Origin: Palsa-504 sp003136255
GTDB taxonomy: Bacteria; Actinomycetota; Actinomycetes; Streptosporangiales; Streptosporangiaceae
Direction: 5' to 3'
Length of the DNA stretch: 64,000 nucleotides
Assembly (NCBI GenBank): GCA_003136255.1
Contig: PLDT01000248.1
Span: 1-64,000 of the forward strand
The notes under the pieces are model-generated. The model was given only the letters and a program-made list of their open reading frames with translations, was not told the DNA's origin and searched no databases. Each line of letters opens with the position of its first letter. Positions within the stretch are counted from its first letter, which is position 1. This document shows positions 1 to 10,791 of the stretch, in pieces. A program made the translations under genes and the position numbers.

Positions 1-1841
<1,841 letters not shown>

Positions 1842-1929
1842 GACGGTCACTCTAGGTGACCTCGGTGACCGGCGCTTCTCGATTCCTGATCGGTCTGGTC
1901 AGAGGAAAACGCCGAGGATCCGGCATCGC

Positions 1930-2166
1930 TCAGATGACTGGGAGGTCGAATTCCCCGTTGCGCACGCCCCCGAGAAAAGCATGCCACTCATCCGGCGTGA
2001 ACTTCAGGACCGGCCCGGCCGAGTCCCTGCTGTTGCGAACGCCGATCTCGGCGCCGGGCAGGCTCGCGACCTCGACGCAGTTGCCGGCGGCGTAACTCAG
2101 AGAGCTCTTGATCCAGTACGAGCCTGAATTCGGCCGTTCGTCTGGACTCTTGAGCGTCGTACCCAT
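1930..2166 (-). CDS. DUF397 domain protein
   Basis: A 78-aa protein with the DUF397 pattern: a W-x-K-S-S-L-S segment (WIKSSLSYAAGNCVEVA), the middle motif IGVRNSRDS and the C-terminal F-T-P-D-E-W. In actinomycetes these small proteins usually sit next to an XRE-type regulator and an anti-sigma-like ATPase and act in developmental or antibiotic regulation. Here the ATPase gene follows upstream on the same strand, but no XRE regulator is seen between them. The ATG at 2166 is chosen because GAGGGGAAAC precedes it. Confidence 0.85.
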   Translation of the reverse strand: MGTTLKSPDERPNSGSYWIKSSLSYAAGNCVEVASLPGAEIGVRNSRDSAGPVLKFTPDEWHAFLGGVRNGEFDLPVI

Positions 2167-2276
2167 GTTTCCCCTCACTGGTTTGGTGTCCTTCCGAAAG
2201 CTGTCTCATTAGTGGGGACGGCAAGTTAGTGGGAACGGCGAGCCGGACGGGGTTTCACAGCTCGCCGCCCCCACGT

Positions 2277-2717
2277 CTAATCGCCCGCAGTCGCGCGATC
2301 GCCATCCAGCGGCGGATCGCGCAGGAACGCGAGCGTGAAGTACAGGGCCTTGCCCGCCGGGGTGCGAAACGAACCCCATTCGGTCGACAGAGCGGCGACC
2401 AGCACCAGCCCCGGTCCGGTGTCCGCGCCGACTGATTCGTCCGCACCGGGCGACCGGTAACGCGACTTGTCGTAGACGTCGATCCGCAGATGAGCGCGGG
2501 AGCACCTGATGGCCAGCGTGACCGTGTCGCCGTCCCCGTGCGTGACGGCATTGGTGACCAGGTCGCTGGTGAGCAGGATCGCGATGTCGGGATCGACCGG
2601 GATCTTCCAGGTCTGGAGGGCCGCGCGGACATGGCCGCGGGCTTCGGCCGGCGCGGATGGTTGCCGGGCCAGCCGGACGCGACGTTGGTACAGTTCGGTC
2701 GGACGAGTCGGTGCCAT
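2277..2717 (-). CDS. Anti-sigma-factor-like ATP-binding protein (RsbW/HATPase_c)
   Basis: About 146 aa with a GHKL ATPase fold: the N-box DLVTNAVTHG (about residues 50-60) and the G-box GADTGPGLVLVAALS. The length is typical for stand-alone actinobacterial RsbW-like kinases, which bind and inactivate sigma factors or phosphorylate anti-anti-sigma proteins. It lies about 110 nt upstream of the DUF397 gene and is likely cotranscribed with it. A GTG at 2720 is an alternative start three bases earlier. Confidence 0.8.
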   Translation of the reverse strand: MAPTRPTELYQRRVRLARQPSAPAEARGHVRAALQTWKIPVDPDIAILLTSDLVTNAVTHGDGDTVTLAIRCSRAHLRIDVYDKSRYRSPGADESVGADTGPGLVLVAALSTEWGSFRTPAGKALYFTLAFLRDPPLDGDRATAGD

Positions 2718-3010
2718 CACAATGATCCGGTTCCTCGGCTGAGGTGCTCAGTGCCCTTGCGTTGAAAATGGTGCTGCAACTTGCAATGCAAGACATCGGT
2801 CAGCTGACGGATATTGAGTCGCGATGTCGTCCTCGGGCGGAACGAGACCAGCTTCTGGCGGCGCCGCCGCCACGAGTACGAGAGCCAGTGAGGTAGGTCC
2901 CGTGAGGCCCGAACGGAACCCGACCTTCTGTTTTGCTGCGGTCTCAAGGTATTTTGACCCATTATGCCGTTGACCTCGTCAGTCCCCAGTGCGACGTGTG
3001 GGGAGCGGCC

Positions 3011-4291
3011 TTGACCGACGGGGTAAATGCCCCGGCCGAGACCGGTGCGGGAGCCGACGCAACAGCACCGTCAGATCAGCACCTGCTATCAGCACGCACT
3101 CCCCGCCGGTACCGGATGCGGCGCGGCACGCTGGCCGTCCTGGCCGTCGCGGTCCTGGTCAGCGTCATCGTCGTCGAGCGCCACACGCTGGCCGAGTCGC
3201 TGCACGTGCTGGCCCACCTGAACTGGGCCTGGTTCGTGCTCGCGCTGGCGTCAGAGGCGGTCTCCCTGTCCAGCTTCGGGCTCAGCCGCACGCTGCTGAT
3301 GCGGGTTAATGGCCGGCCGACCAGCTTCAGCTCGGTGATGGTGATCACTTACGCGGCGAACGCGCTATCGATCTCGGTGCCGTTCGCGGGCGCCGAACTG
3401 GCTGTGGTCTTCTCCTACCGCCAGTTCCGCAGGCACGGCGTGGACGCCGCCACCACGGGCTGGACGCTCGCCGTATCGGCCATCTTCTCCACCTCCGCGC
3501 TGGCCTTCCTTTTGGTCATCGGAGCGCTGGCCGGTTCCGCGTCACTGGCCAGCGCGGCGGGCTTCCTCGGCGCTTTCGTGTTCATCGTCCCGGGCGTCGC
3601 GGTGCTGCTCGCGCTGCGTTTCGAGAACGTCCGCAGGCTCTTGCACCGGGTCATCGCCTGGCTGGTCGGCCTGTCCCGGAGCGTCCTGGGGGTGCCCGCC
3701 CACGGTGTCGACGGCTTGGATGAGTTCCTGGACCGGGTGGCGAGCCTGCGGCTGCCCTGGCCGCGGTACGCCGAGGTGTTCGGGCTGGCCGTGCTGAACT
3801 GGGCGGCCGACTGCGGGGCGCTGGCCTGCGCGATCAGGGCCACCGGCCAGCCCGTTCCCTGGCACAGCCTGCTGCTGGTCTACGGGGCCGGAGCCGCGGT
3901 CGGCAGCACCGGAATCACACCCGGGGGATTCGCCCTGGTCGAGCTGGCTCTGACCGCGGCGCTGACCGCTGCCGGGCTGCACCGGTCGACGGCGCTCGCC
4001 GCCGTACTGACCTACCGCCTGGTCAACTTCTGGCTGATCCTCATCGCCGGGTGGATCTTGATGGCGGTGCTCGCCCGCTGGCGGATCGCGCCGGACGAAA
4101 GTGCGCCCGACCCCGCCCCTGGCCCGGGCGGCTTACGTGAACTCGCCGGACACGCAACCGGACACCCGGGCCGAGTGGGTCACGCTGGCCGACCTGGAGT
4201 CCGATCCCCACCCGGCACTGGCCCGGCTCCGGGCCACCGCCCCGGCGTGCTGGGTCCCGGTCCTGGGCGCCTGGCTGGTCACCGGGTATGA
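3011..4291 (+). CDS. Lysylphosphatidylglycerol synthase TM / UPF0104-type membrane protein
   Basis: A polytopic membrane protein with about eight hydrophobic segments (for example LAVLAVAVLVSVIVV and the AFLGAFVFIVPG region) and the glycine-rich GAAVGSTGITPGGFALVE segment typical of the LPG synthase TM / YbhN family. Related proteins flip or synthesise aminoacyl or glycosyl lipids; no catalytic GNAT-like domain is present, so a flippase-like role is more likely. The TTG at 3011 follows GGGGAG at a good spacing; a GTG at 2996 is an alternative. The last part, from about residue 365, is Pro/Gly-rich and overlaps the following P450 by up to 190 nt, so the real stop may be displaced by an indel. 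Confidence 0.75.
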   Translation: MTDGVNAPAETGAGADATAPSDQHLLSARTPRRYRMRRGTLAVLAVAVLVSVIVVERHTLAESLHVLAHLNWAWFVLALASEAVSLSSFGLSRTLLMRVNGRPTSFSSVMVITYAANALSISVPFAGAELAVVFSYRQFRRHGVDAATTGWTLAVSAIFSTSALAFLLVIGALAGSASLASAAGFLGAFVFIVPGVAVLLALRFENVRRLLHRVIAWLVGLSRSVLGVPAHGVDGLDEFLDRVASLRLPWPRYAEVFGLAVLNWAADCGALACAIRATGQPVPWHSLLLVYGAGAAVGSTGITPGGFALVELALTAALTAAGLHRSTALAAVLTYRLVNFWLILIAGWILMAVLARWRIAPDESAPDPAPGPGGLRELAGHATGHPGRVGHAGRPGVRSPPGTGPAPGHRPGVLGPGPGRLAGHRV

Positions 4292-5267
4292 CCTGAGCGT
4301 CGAGGTGCTCCGTGACGCCCGGACGTTCACGGTCGACGACCCCCGGTTCTCCACGGCCAAAGTCGTCGGCCCGAGCATGCTCTCGCTGGACGGCACGCCG
4401 CACGCCCGCCACCGGGCCCCCTTCACCCGTCCGTTCCGGGCCGAGGAGATCCATGCCCGGCTGGACTCGTTCACCCGCGCCGAGGCCGTCCGGCTGGTCT
4501 CCGCCATTCAGCCGGACGGGCAAGCCGAACTCCGCCGGGCGGTAGCGGGCCCGCTGGCCGTCGCGGTCATGGCCGAGGCGCTCGGCCTCGGGCAGACGGA
4601 CCCCGCGCAGATCCTTACCTGGTACGGCGGAATCGTGGCCGCCGTACAGGCCGAGGCCGCAGCTCCTGGCGCGACAGCGGGCACCGCAGTGGCTGCGGCG
4701 GGCACGGCCGCGTTCGCCGAGCTCGCGGCCAGCCTTCGGCAGGTCATCGCGGCGCCCCCAGCCTCCTCGCTGNNCGAGACCACCGAGGGCATGATCGCGA
4801 ACGCCGTCCTCCACCTCCTGTCCTGCCCCGCGGACCTGGAGCTCGTGCGAGCCGACCGCGGGCTGATCCCGGCCGTGATCGAGGAATCCCTGCGGCTGGA
4901 ACCGGCCGCGGCCGTCGTGGACCGCTACGCGACCCACGATACCCAGCTCGGCGGCGCTCAGATAAGGGCCGGTGACCAGGTCACGGTGTCCATCGCCGGG
5001 GCGAACCGGGACCCGGCGGTGTTCGGTGACCCGGACCGGTTCGACGTCCGCCGCCCGAACGCCGGACGGCATCTGGCCTTCGCGCACGGACCGCACTTCT
5101 GCCTCGGCGCTCACCTGGCCCGCCTGGAGGCGCGGATCGCCCTGGAGACGCTCCTTGAGCTGCTCCCCCAGCTGCGGCTGGACGGCCGGTACCCGGCCAC
5201 GCCACGCGGCCTGGTCTTCCGCAAACCCGCCGATCTGCGGGTCCGCTGGAGTACCGCTATAAGCTAG
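4101..5267 (+). CDS. Cytochrome P450 (internal gap)
   Basis: A class I bacterial P450 of about 390 aa. The K-helix ExxR (EESLRLEP), the PERF-like segment DPDRFDVRRPN and the heme loop AFAHGPHFCLGAHLAR with the Cys ligand are present. The I-helix is interrupted by the NN at 4773-4774: ...PPASSL joins ETTEGMIANA, where family members carry about 25 more residues, so sequence has been lost although the frame stays open. The redox partner is not visible. It overlaps the upstream membrane-protein gene, which suggests cotranscription. GTG at 4137 is a possible later start. Substrate unknown. Confidence 0.85.
   Translation: MRPTPPLARAAYVNSPDTQPDTRAEWVTLADLESDPHPALARLRATAPACWVPVLGAWLVTGYDLSVEVLRDARTFTVDDPRFSTAKVVGPSMLSLDGTPHARHRAPFTRPFRAEEIHARLDSFTRAEAVRLVSAIQPDGQAELRRAVAGPLAVAVMAEALGLGQTDPAQILTWYGGIVAAVQAEAAAPGATAGTAVAAAGTAAFAELAASLRQVIAAPPASSLXETTEGMIANAVLHLLSCPADLELVRADRGLIPAVIEESLRLEPAAAVVDRYATHDTQLGGAQIRAGDQVTVSIAGANRDPAVFGDPDRFDVRRPNAGRHLAFAHGPHFCLGAHLARLEARIALETLLELLPQLRLDGRYPATPRGLVFRKPADLRVRWSTAIS
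4773..4774. other. Assembly gap (2 N) in the P450 I-helix
   Basis: The residues expected before the conserved ETT of the I-helix are absent on the left side of the Ns, so the gap is longer than two bases. Confidence 0.7.
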
Positions 5268-5331
5268 GCCGGTTAGCGAGGATGGCGTGGGCAGGCCTGC
5301 CGACGCCGGTTGCCGGACCCGAGGAGGCGCG

Positions 5332-5667
5332 ATGTCGGAGCAGGACATAGACCAGCCAGGTGAGTTCACCGATCAGTTCGCCGAGCGGTTCCACCGGGAC
5401 CGGCGGGAGCATGGCGGCGAGATCGACCGCCTCGACCAGGATCAGCTAGAGCGGCTCACCGAAGAGGAGCGCGTCGAGGCGGGCGTCGACGCCTATGACC
5501 CGGACGAGGTGCCGCCGGCCACGGACACGCCGCCGCTGACCGATGACGTCCGGCAGACCGAGGTGTACCAGGAGGAGCGGGCCGAGGTCCGCCGCGAGGA
5601 GGACAAGGGCGAGCTGTACCGCATCGACGAAGAGCACCCGTTCCCGCCCACCCGGTACGACGACTGA
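5332..5667 (+). CDS. Acidic hypothetical protein
   Basis: A 111-aa, highly charged protein (rich in Asp, Glu and Arg) with no membrane segment and no domain I recognise. The ATG at 5332 follows a clear GAGGAGGCG ribosome-binding site. Its C-terminus PFPPTRYDD is followed by a hairpin terminator. It probably is a conserved actinobacterial hypothetical; function unknown. Confidence 0.6.
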   Translation: MSEQDIDQPGEFTDQFAERFHRDRREHGGEIDRLDQDQLERLTEEERVEAGVDAYDPDEVPPATDTPPLTDDVRQTEVYQEERAEVRREEDKGELYRIDEEHPFPPTRYDD

Positions 5668-5684
5668 GCGACCGCGATGAAAGC

Positions 5685-5705
5685 CCCGGGCCGCGAAGGC
5701 CCGGG
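5685..5705. terminator. Hairpin between convergent genes
   Basis: Perfect inverted repeat CCCGGGCC-gcgaa-GGCCCGGG between the acidic hypothetical gene and the encapsulin gene, which converge here. There is no U-tract on either strand, as is common in actinobacteria. Confidence 0.6.
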
Positions 5706-5718
5706 CGGCCGGTAAGGC

Positions 5719-6528
5719 TCAGCCCGCGTTCAGGACCACGCTCGCTTCAGCGGTGTAGGCCAGGAAGGTCAGCGACTCCTGGAAGTACAGCTGCACGGAC
5801 CCTGAGTCGTGGGACAGGTAGCCGATCGACAGGTCCTGGCCGAGGCGCAGCTCGTAGTCCCCGCCCCGCCCGGACAGCAGGAACGCCCCGTCGACGGCCG
5901 GGGCCCAGATGATGTCGCCGTCCACCACGCGGGCCAGGTGGTCCCGGATCGGGTAGCCGTGGTCGGAGGTCTCGCTCACCATCGTGTAGGCGGCGGCGGA
6001 CAGCAGCAGCGAATAGGGACCGCTCACCCCGGCCAGCCGGAGGGCGCTGACCGCCTGGCTGACCACGGTCGGGTACTCGCGGGCCTCGGGCGGCAAGGTG
6101 AGGACCGAGTTGGACGTACTTTGCCTGACCCCGGTGATCCCCGCCGCCGGGTAGCCGTCGAAGATCGCCTTGTCCTCGGCGAAGGCGATCTGCCGCACCG
6201 CGTCCTTGACCGGCTGCCAATCCGAGTCCTGCGCGCCGCGCTCCACGTTGTCCACCTCCAGCCTGCTCAGCGTGAACGGCACCCGGAGCTGGACGAGCTG
6301 CTGCGCGGTGCGCTGCCAGGCCAGGATCCCGGCGGTGTCGCCACCCGGCGGCTCGATCTCGGCCAGGTGACCGGTGCTCACGCTAGCCAGCGCCGGACCG
6401 TCGGGTCCGGTGACGTCCACCACCCGGCGGCCGGCCACGTTCTGCTCAAACGTCCGGCGCGCCTCGGCCTCGATGCTCGCCCAGGCGGCATCGGACACGG
6501 GAGCTAGCTCGCGGTGCAGGTTGTTCAT
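5719..6528 (-). CDS. Encapsulin shell protein (family 1)
   Basis: A 269-aa HK97-fold encapsulin (linocin M18-like). Recognisable segments are the N-terminal MNNLHRELAPVSDAAW, the VDVTGPDGPALASVSTG region, the EDKAIFDGYPAAGI loop and the C-terminal TFLAYTAEASVVLN. It assembles into a protein nanocompartment in the cytoplasm that encloses a cargo enzyme. The start overlaps the stop of the upstream DyP peroxidase by four bases (ATGA), so the two are translationally coupled and the peroxidase is the cargo. Confidence 0.95.
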   Translation of the reverse strand: MNNLHRELAPVSDAAWASIEAEARRTFEQNVAGRRVVDVTGPDGPALASVSTGHLAEIEPPGGDTAGILAWQRTAQQLVQLRVPFTLSRLEVDNVERGAQDSDWQPVKDAVRQIAFAEDKAIFDGYPAAGITGVRQSTSNSVLTLPPEAREYPTVVSQAVSALRLAGVSGPYSLLLSAAAYTMVSETSDHGYPIRDHLARVVDGDIIWAPAVDGAFLLSGRGGDYELRLGQDLSIGYLSHDSGSVQLYFQESLTFLAYTAEASVVLNAG

Positions 6529-7574
6529 GTGGTGCTCCTCTTCAAGCTGCCAATGCCGAGCGAACCGTCATCCACCGAAGGCTCCGGGGGGCTCAGGGGG
6601 GTCGTCTCCTCCGGCGCGCCGGGCGGATCGGGAGGGTCGTCGAGGAAGTCGGCCGTCGGCGCGAAGAACAGGCTGCCGGTGACGGCCGTGGAGAAATCGA
6701 GAATGCGGTCGGTGTTGCCCGGCGGGTCACCGATGAACATGTTGGCGAGCATCTCCTCGGTCACGCTCGGCGTGGCCGCGTAGGCGATGTAGTACGTGCC
6801 GAACTCTCCGCGGCCCACCTGGCCGAACGGCATGTTGGCCCGCAGGATCTGGCGCTGGGTCCCGTCCGGTTCTTCGATCGTGTTCAGGGCCACATGCGAG
6901 TTGGCCGGCTTGACCTCGTCCGGCATCTCGATGTCGGACAGCTTGTAGCGGCCGATCGCGTTCTCCTGGTCCTCGGTGGATAGGGCGTTCCACGCGTCCA
7001 GATCGTGCAGGTACTTCTGCACGATGACGTAGCTGCCGCCGGCGAAGGCGGGATCGGCCTCGCCGACCAGCGCCGACGTCGCGGCCGCCCGGCCTTCGGG
7101 GTTTTCGGTCCCGTCGACGAAACCGAGCAGGTCACGTTCGTCGAAGAAGCGGAACCCGTGCGTCTCGTCGACCACCGTGACCGCGCCGACCAGCCTGGTC
7201 AGGGCCTGGGAGACGAACTCGAAGCACAGGTCCATCCGTTCGTGCCGGATGTGGAACAACAGGTCACCCGGGGTGGACACCGCGTGGTGCCGGGCGCCCA
7301 TGAGTTCCTGGAACGGGTGCAGCTCGGCCGGGCGCGGCCCGGCGAACAGGCGGTCCCAGGCCCGTGACCCGATCGCGGCGACGGCGACCAGGTCGTCGCC
7401 CGGGGCACGGAAGCCGACCGACCGCCGCAGAGCCGACCAGTCGGCCAGCATGTCCCGGCAGGGGGCCTCGCCGCCGGGATTGATGGTCAGGACCAGGAAG
7501 ATCGCACTCGCGGTGAGCGAGGCCAGCACCGCCTGCGGCTCAGGCGTAACAGGGGACGGTTCTGTCACGGACAC
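6525..7574 (-). CDS. DyP-type heme peroxidase, encapsulin cargo
   Basis: A 349-aa dye-decolourising peroxidase with the GxxDG motif (GFVDGTENP), containing the distal Asp, and the FGEFGTYY-like C-terminal region. The C-terminus carries a Pro-rich linker (about residues 315-335) followed by DGSLGIGSLKR, matching the known LGIGSLK-type encapsulin targeting peptide. The gene is the first of a two-gene operon with the shell protein. The complex likely handles peroxide or other oxidative stress; the physiological substrate is not known. Confidence 0.95.
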   Translation of the reverse strand: MSVTEPSPVTPEPQAVLASLTASAIFLVLTINPGGEAPCRDMLADWSALRRSVGFRAPGDDLVAVAAIGSRAWDRLFAGPRPAELHPFQELMGARHHAVSTPGDLLFHIRHERMDLCFEFVSQALTRLVGAVTVVDETHGFRFFDERDLLGFVDGTENPEGRAAATSALVGEADPAFAGGSYVIVQKYLHDLDAWNALSTEDQENAIGRYKLSDIEMPDEVKPANSHVALNTIEEPDGTQRQILRANMPFGQVGRGEFGTYYIAYAATPSVTEEMLANMFIGDPPGNTDRILDFSTAVTGSLFFAPTADFLDDPPDPPGAPEETTPLSPPEPSVDDGSLGIGSLKRSTT

Positions 7575-7660
7575 AGATTAGCGGTACCGCTCCGGGCGGC
7601 CATGACCAGGATGGCCGGATCGCCGGGGCGTGCACCACGGACCGTTCGGCAAAAAGGGTC

Positions 7661-8611
7661 TTACATCCATCCGCGCCGGCGGAACAGGAACAGCAGGCCC
7701 AGGACGGCCAGTGCCTCGGTGCCGAAGCCGAAGATGAGGAACGCGGTCAGGGAGCCTTCGTGGTTCACCAGCCAGCCGAGGTTCTGGCCGAAGAACCCGG
7801 TCAGGAAGGACAGCGGCAGGAACACGGTGGCGATGATGGTCAGCTGCTTCATCTGGTCGTTGAGCCGGTTGGACACCACCGACATGTACGCCTCGAGCGA
7901 TCCGGACAGCAGGTCGCGGTAGCTGTCCACCATGTCACTGATCCGGATCAGGTGATCGTAGAGGTCGCGTACGTACCGCTCGCTCTCCGGCGTCATGCCG
8001 GGGATCGGGACCACCTGGGTCAGCATCGAGGCCACCATGTCCCGCTGCGGGGTGACCAGCTTGCGCACATCAACCAGTTCGCGCTTGAGGGCGAACAGCG
8101 CGGCTAGCTTGTCCTCGGTGGGCTTGGCGAAGATCTGGTCCTGCAGCTCGTCGACGCGGTCGTCGAACGCGGCCAGGAACGGGAACATGCTGTCCACCAG
8201 GCTGTCCAGCAGGCGGTACAGCGCGACCAGCCGCCGGTCGGTGTGCAGCCGGCCGAGCGCGGTACACGCCTGGGGGATGGCCGGGATCTCGTCGCGGTGC
8301 ACGGTGACGAGGAAGTGCTCGGCGTAGAAGCAGTGCACCTCGGCCATCGGCTGGCCCAGGCCGAGCGCGCCGTAGGCGACGATGTAGACGAAGTCCTCGT
8401 AGTCTTCCACCTTCGGGCGCTGGTCGAACTCCTTGGCGTCCTCGACGGCCAGCGGGTGGATGTTAAACACATCGCGCAGCAGCGCGAGCGTGTCCGGGCT
8501 GGTGTCGGCCAGGTCCAGCCAGAGCAGCGAGTCCTCTTTCAGGGCGCGTTCGATGGCCGGGCGGGTCGGCTTATCCTCGACGCAGTTCTTGAGCAGCAGA
8601 TGTCCAGGCAC
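7661..8611 (-). CDS. corA: CorA-family Mg2+/divalent cation channel
   Basis: A 316-aa protein with a long cytoplasmic alpha/beta and coiled domain and two C-terminal membrane helices (IIATVFLPLSFLTGFFG and LIFGFGTEALAVLGLLFLF). The usual pore signature GMN is GQN here (GFFGQNLGW), a variant seen in CorA/ZntB-like proteins. The C-terminus FRRRGWM is positively charged and cytoplasmic, as in CorA. Monocistronic between the DyP and the peptidase genes. Confidence 0.9.
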   Translation of the reverse strand: MPGHLLLKNCVEDKPTRPAIERALKEDSLLWLDLADTSPDTLALLRDVFNIHPLAVEDAKEFDQRPKVEDYEDFVYIVAYGALGLGQPMAEVHCFYAEHFLVTVHRDEIPAIPQACTALGRLHTDRRLVALYRLLDSLVDSMFPFLAAFDDRVDELQDQIFAKPTEDKLAALFALKRELVDVRKLVTPQRDMVASMLTQVVPIPGMTPESERYVRDLYDHLIRISDMVDSYRDLLSGSLEAYMSVVSNRLNDQMKQLTIIATVFLPLSFLTGFFGQNLGWLVNHEGSLTAFLIFGFGTEALAVLGLLFLFRRRGWM

Positions 8612-8662
8612 GGCCCCATAGTGTCAAAGCCGGCTCGGCTGGCGTTATTAGACTGGGCCTCC

Positions 8663-10791
8663 ATGAGCATCGAGGTTCCGGCCGAACCGCCCGCCGAGGC
8701 GCCGTCGGCCAAGCAGGTCCCCCACGAGCGCACCTACCACGGCGATACCGTGACCGACGAGTACGCCTGGCTGGCCGACAAGGACGACCCCGACACGATC
8801 GCCTACCTGAAGGCCGAGAACGCCTACACCGAGGCGATCACCGCCGGGCTCGCCCCGCTCCAGGATCAGATCTTCGCCGAGATCAAGGCCCGGACTCAGG
8901 AGAGCGACCTGTCCGTCCCGGTACGCAAGGGCGACTGGTGGCAGTACGCCCGGACGGTCGAGGGCCAGCAGTACGCGGTGCACTGCCGCCGCGCGGTCCG
9001 GCCGGGTGAGGTCATCCCGCCCCTGGCCGAGGACGGCCAGCCGCTGGACGGGGAGGAAGTGCTGCTGGACGAGAACGAGCTGGCTGCCGGGGCGGGCTTC
9101 TTCGCGCTGGGCGCGTACCAACCGAGCCCGGACTGGCGCTGGCTGGCTTACGCCACCGACGTGCGCGGCGACGAGCGGTTCACGATCCGGATCAAAGACC
9201 TGGCCACCGGGGCCCTGCTGCCCGACGAGATCCCCGGCGCCTACTACGGGTGCACGTGGTCGCTGGACGGTTCGGTCTTGTTCTACGTGACCGTCGATGA
9301 CGCCTGGCGGCCCTACCGGGTTTGGCGGCACCGGATCGGCACCCCGGCCGAACAGGACGTCATCTTGTTCGAGGAAGCCGACCGGCGCTTCAACATCAAT
9401 GTCGGCCACACCCGCAGCGAACGCTACATCGTGGTCCACAGCGCGAGCGTGCTGACCAGCGAGGTGTGGCTGCTCGACGCGGCCACGCCGGAGAGCGAGT
9501 TCACCGTGGTGGCCCCGCGCCGGCAGGGCCTGGACTACAGCGTCGACGATGCCGGAGACCGGCTGCTCATCTTGCACAACGACCACGCGGAGAACTTCGA
9601 GATCGCCACCGCGTCGCTGTCGGCTCCGGCGGACTGGACCCCGCTGGTGCCGCACCGGGCCGACACCCGGCTGCTGGGCATGGCCGCGTTCGCGGACTTC
9701 ATCGTCGTCTACTTCCGACGCGACGGGCTCACCGGGCTCCGGATTCTCGATGGCAGCGCCGGCGAAGACGGCGAGGACGGCGAAGACGGCCAGCGCGAGA
9801 TCGCCTTCGCCGAGCCGATCTACCGGGTCGGGCCGGGACCGAACCCCGAATACCACTCCACCCGGTTCCGCCTGTCCTACACCTCACTGGTCACTCCCGG
9901 CTCGGTCTACGACTGCGACATGGCCACCGGCGAACTGACCCTGCTCAAGCGCCAGCCGGTGCTGCCGTCCCCGTCGGGTGAGCCGTACCGAGCCGAGGAC
10001 TACGAGCAGCACCGCGAGTGGGCCGTCGCGACCGACGGCACGCGGATCCCGATCTCGCTGGTGCGCCGCAAGGACACGCCGCGGGATGGCAGCGCGCCGT
10101 GCCTGCTCAATGGCTACGGCAGCTACGAGATCTCCCGGGATCCGGCCTTCTCCATCCCGGTCCTGTCGCTGCTCGACCGGGGGTTCGTCTATGCGATCGC
10201 GCACGTCAGGGGCGGCGGCGAGCTGGGCCGGGCCTGGTACACCGACGGCAAGCTGCTGNNAACACCTTCACCGACTTCATCGCGTGCGCGGAGCACCTGG
10301 AGAAGTCGGACTGGACCTCGGCGTCCCGGCTGGTGGCCCGGGGCGGCTCGGCCGGCGGCCTGCTCATGGGCGCGGTGGCCAACCTGGCGCCGCAGGACTT
10401 CGCCGGCATCGTGGCCCAGGTGCCGTTCGTCGACGCGCTCAACACGATCCTGGACCCGTCGCTGCCGCTGACCGTGACCGAGTGGGACGAATGGGGCGAC
10501 CCGCTGCATGACCCGCAGGTCTACGCGTACATGAAGTCCTACACACCGTACGAGAACGTGACCGGGCAGGCCTACCCGCCGATCTTCGCCCTCGGCGGCC
10601 TGAACGACACCCGGGTGACCTACCACGAGCCCGCCAAGTGGATCGCCCGGCTGCGCGCGGTGGCCAAGGGCGGCCCGTTCCTGCTCAAGATCGAGATGGA
10701 GGCGGGCCACGGCGGCCGCAGCGGCCGCTACGACGCCTGGCGGGAGGAGGCCCTGGTCCTGGCGTGGATCATCCAGACCGCCACGTCCTAG
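8663..10791 (+). CDS. Prolyl oligopeptidase family S9A (oligopeptidase B / protease II), interrupted by gap
   Basis: About 710 aa in two frames joined at the NN gap 10259-10260. It has an N-terminal beta-propeller (from PHERTYHGDTVTDEYAWL) and a C-terminal alpha/beta-hydrolase domain. The nucleophile is in GGSAGGLLMG, the acid in GGLNDTRV, and the His in EAGHGG. The segment at the gap (RAWYTDGKLL / NTFTDFIACAEHLE) normally has about three basic residues in between, so the frameshift is an assembly artefact and the gene is probably intact. It cleaves short peptides after basic residues or Pro. It ends convergently with the PRPP synthetase gene, overlapping by four bases. Confidence 0.93.
10259..10260. 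other. Assembly gap (2 N) in the S9A peptidase
   Basis: The frame changes here, and the conserved segment is short by about 9-11 nt when compared with the usual family pattern GK(L/F)L-KKK-NTF. Confidence 0.75.

Noticed and set aside
4041..5369. 442-codon minus-strand frame over the P450
   Set aside because: Antisense shadow; the plus strand has all P450 motifs.
8243..8662. N-terminal extension of the S9 peptidase frame
   Set aside because: The open frame upstream of 8663 overlaps corA on the opposite strand and has shadow-like composition; the homologous start is MSIEVPAEPPAE at 8663.
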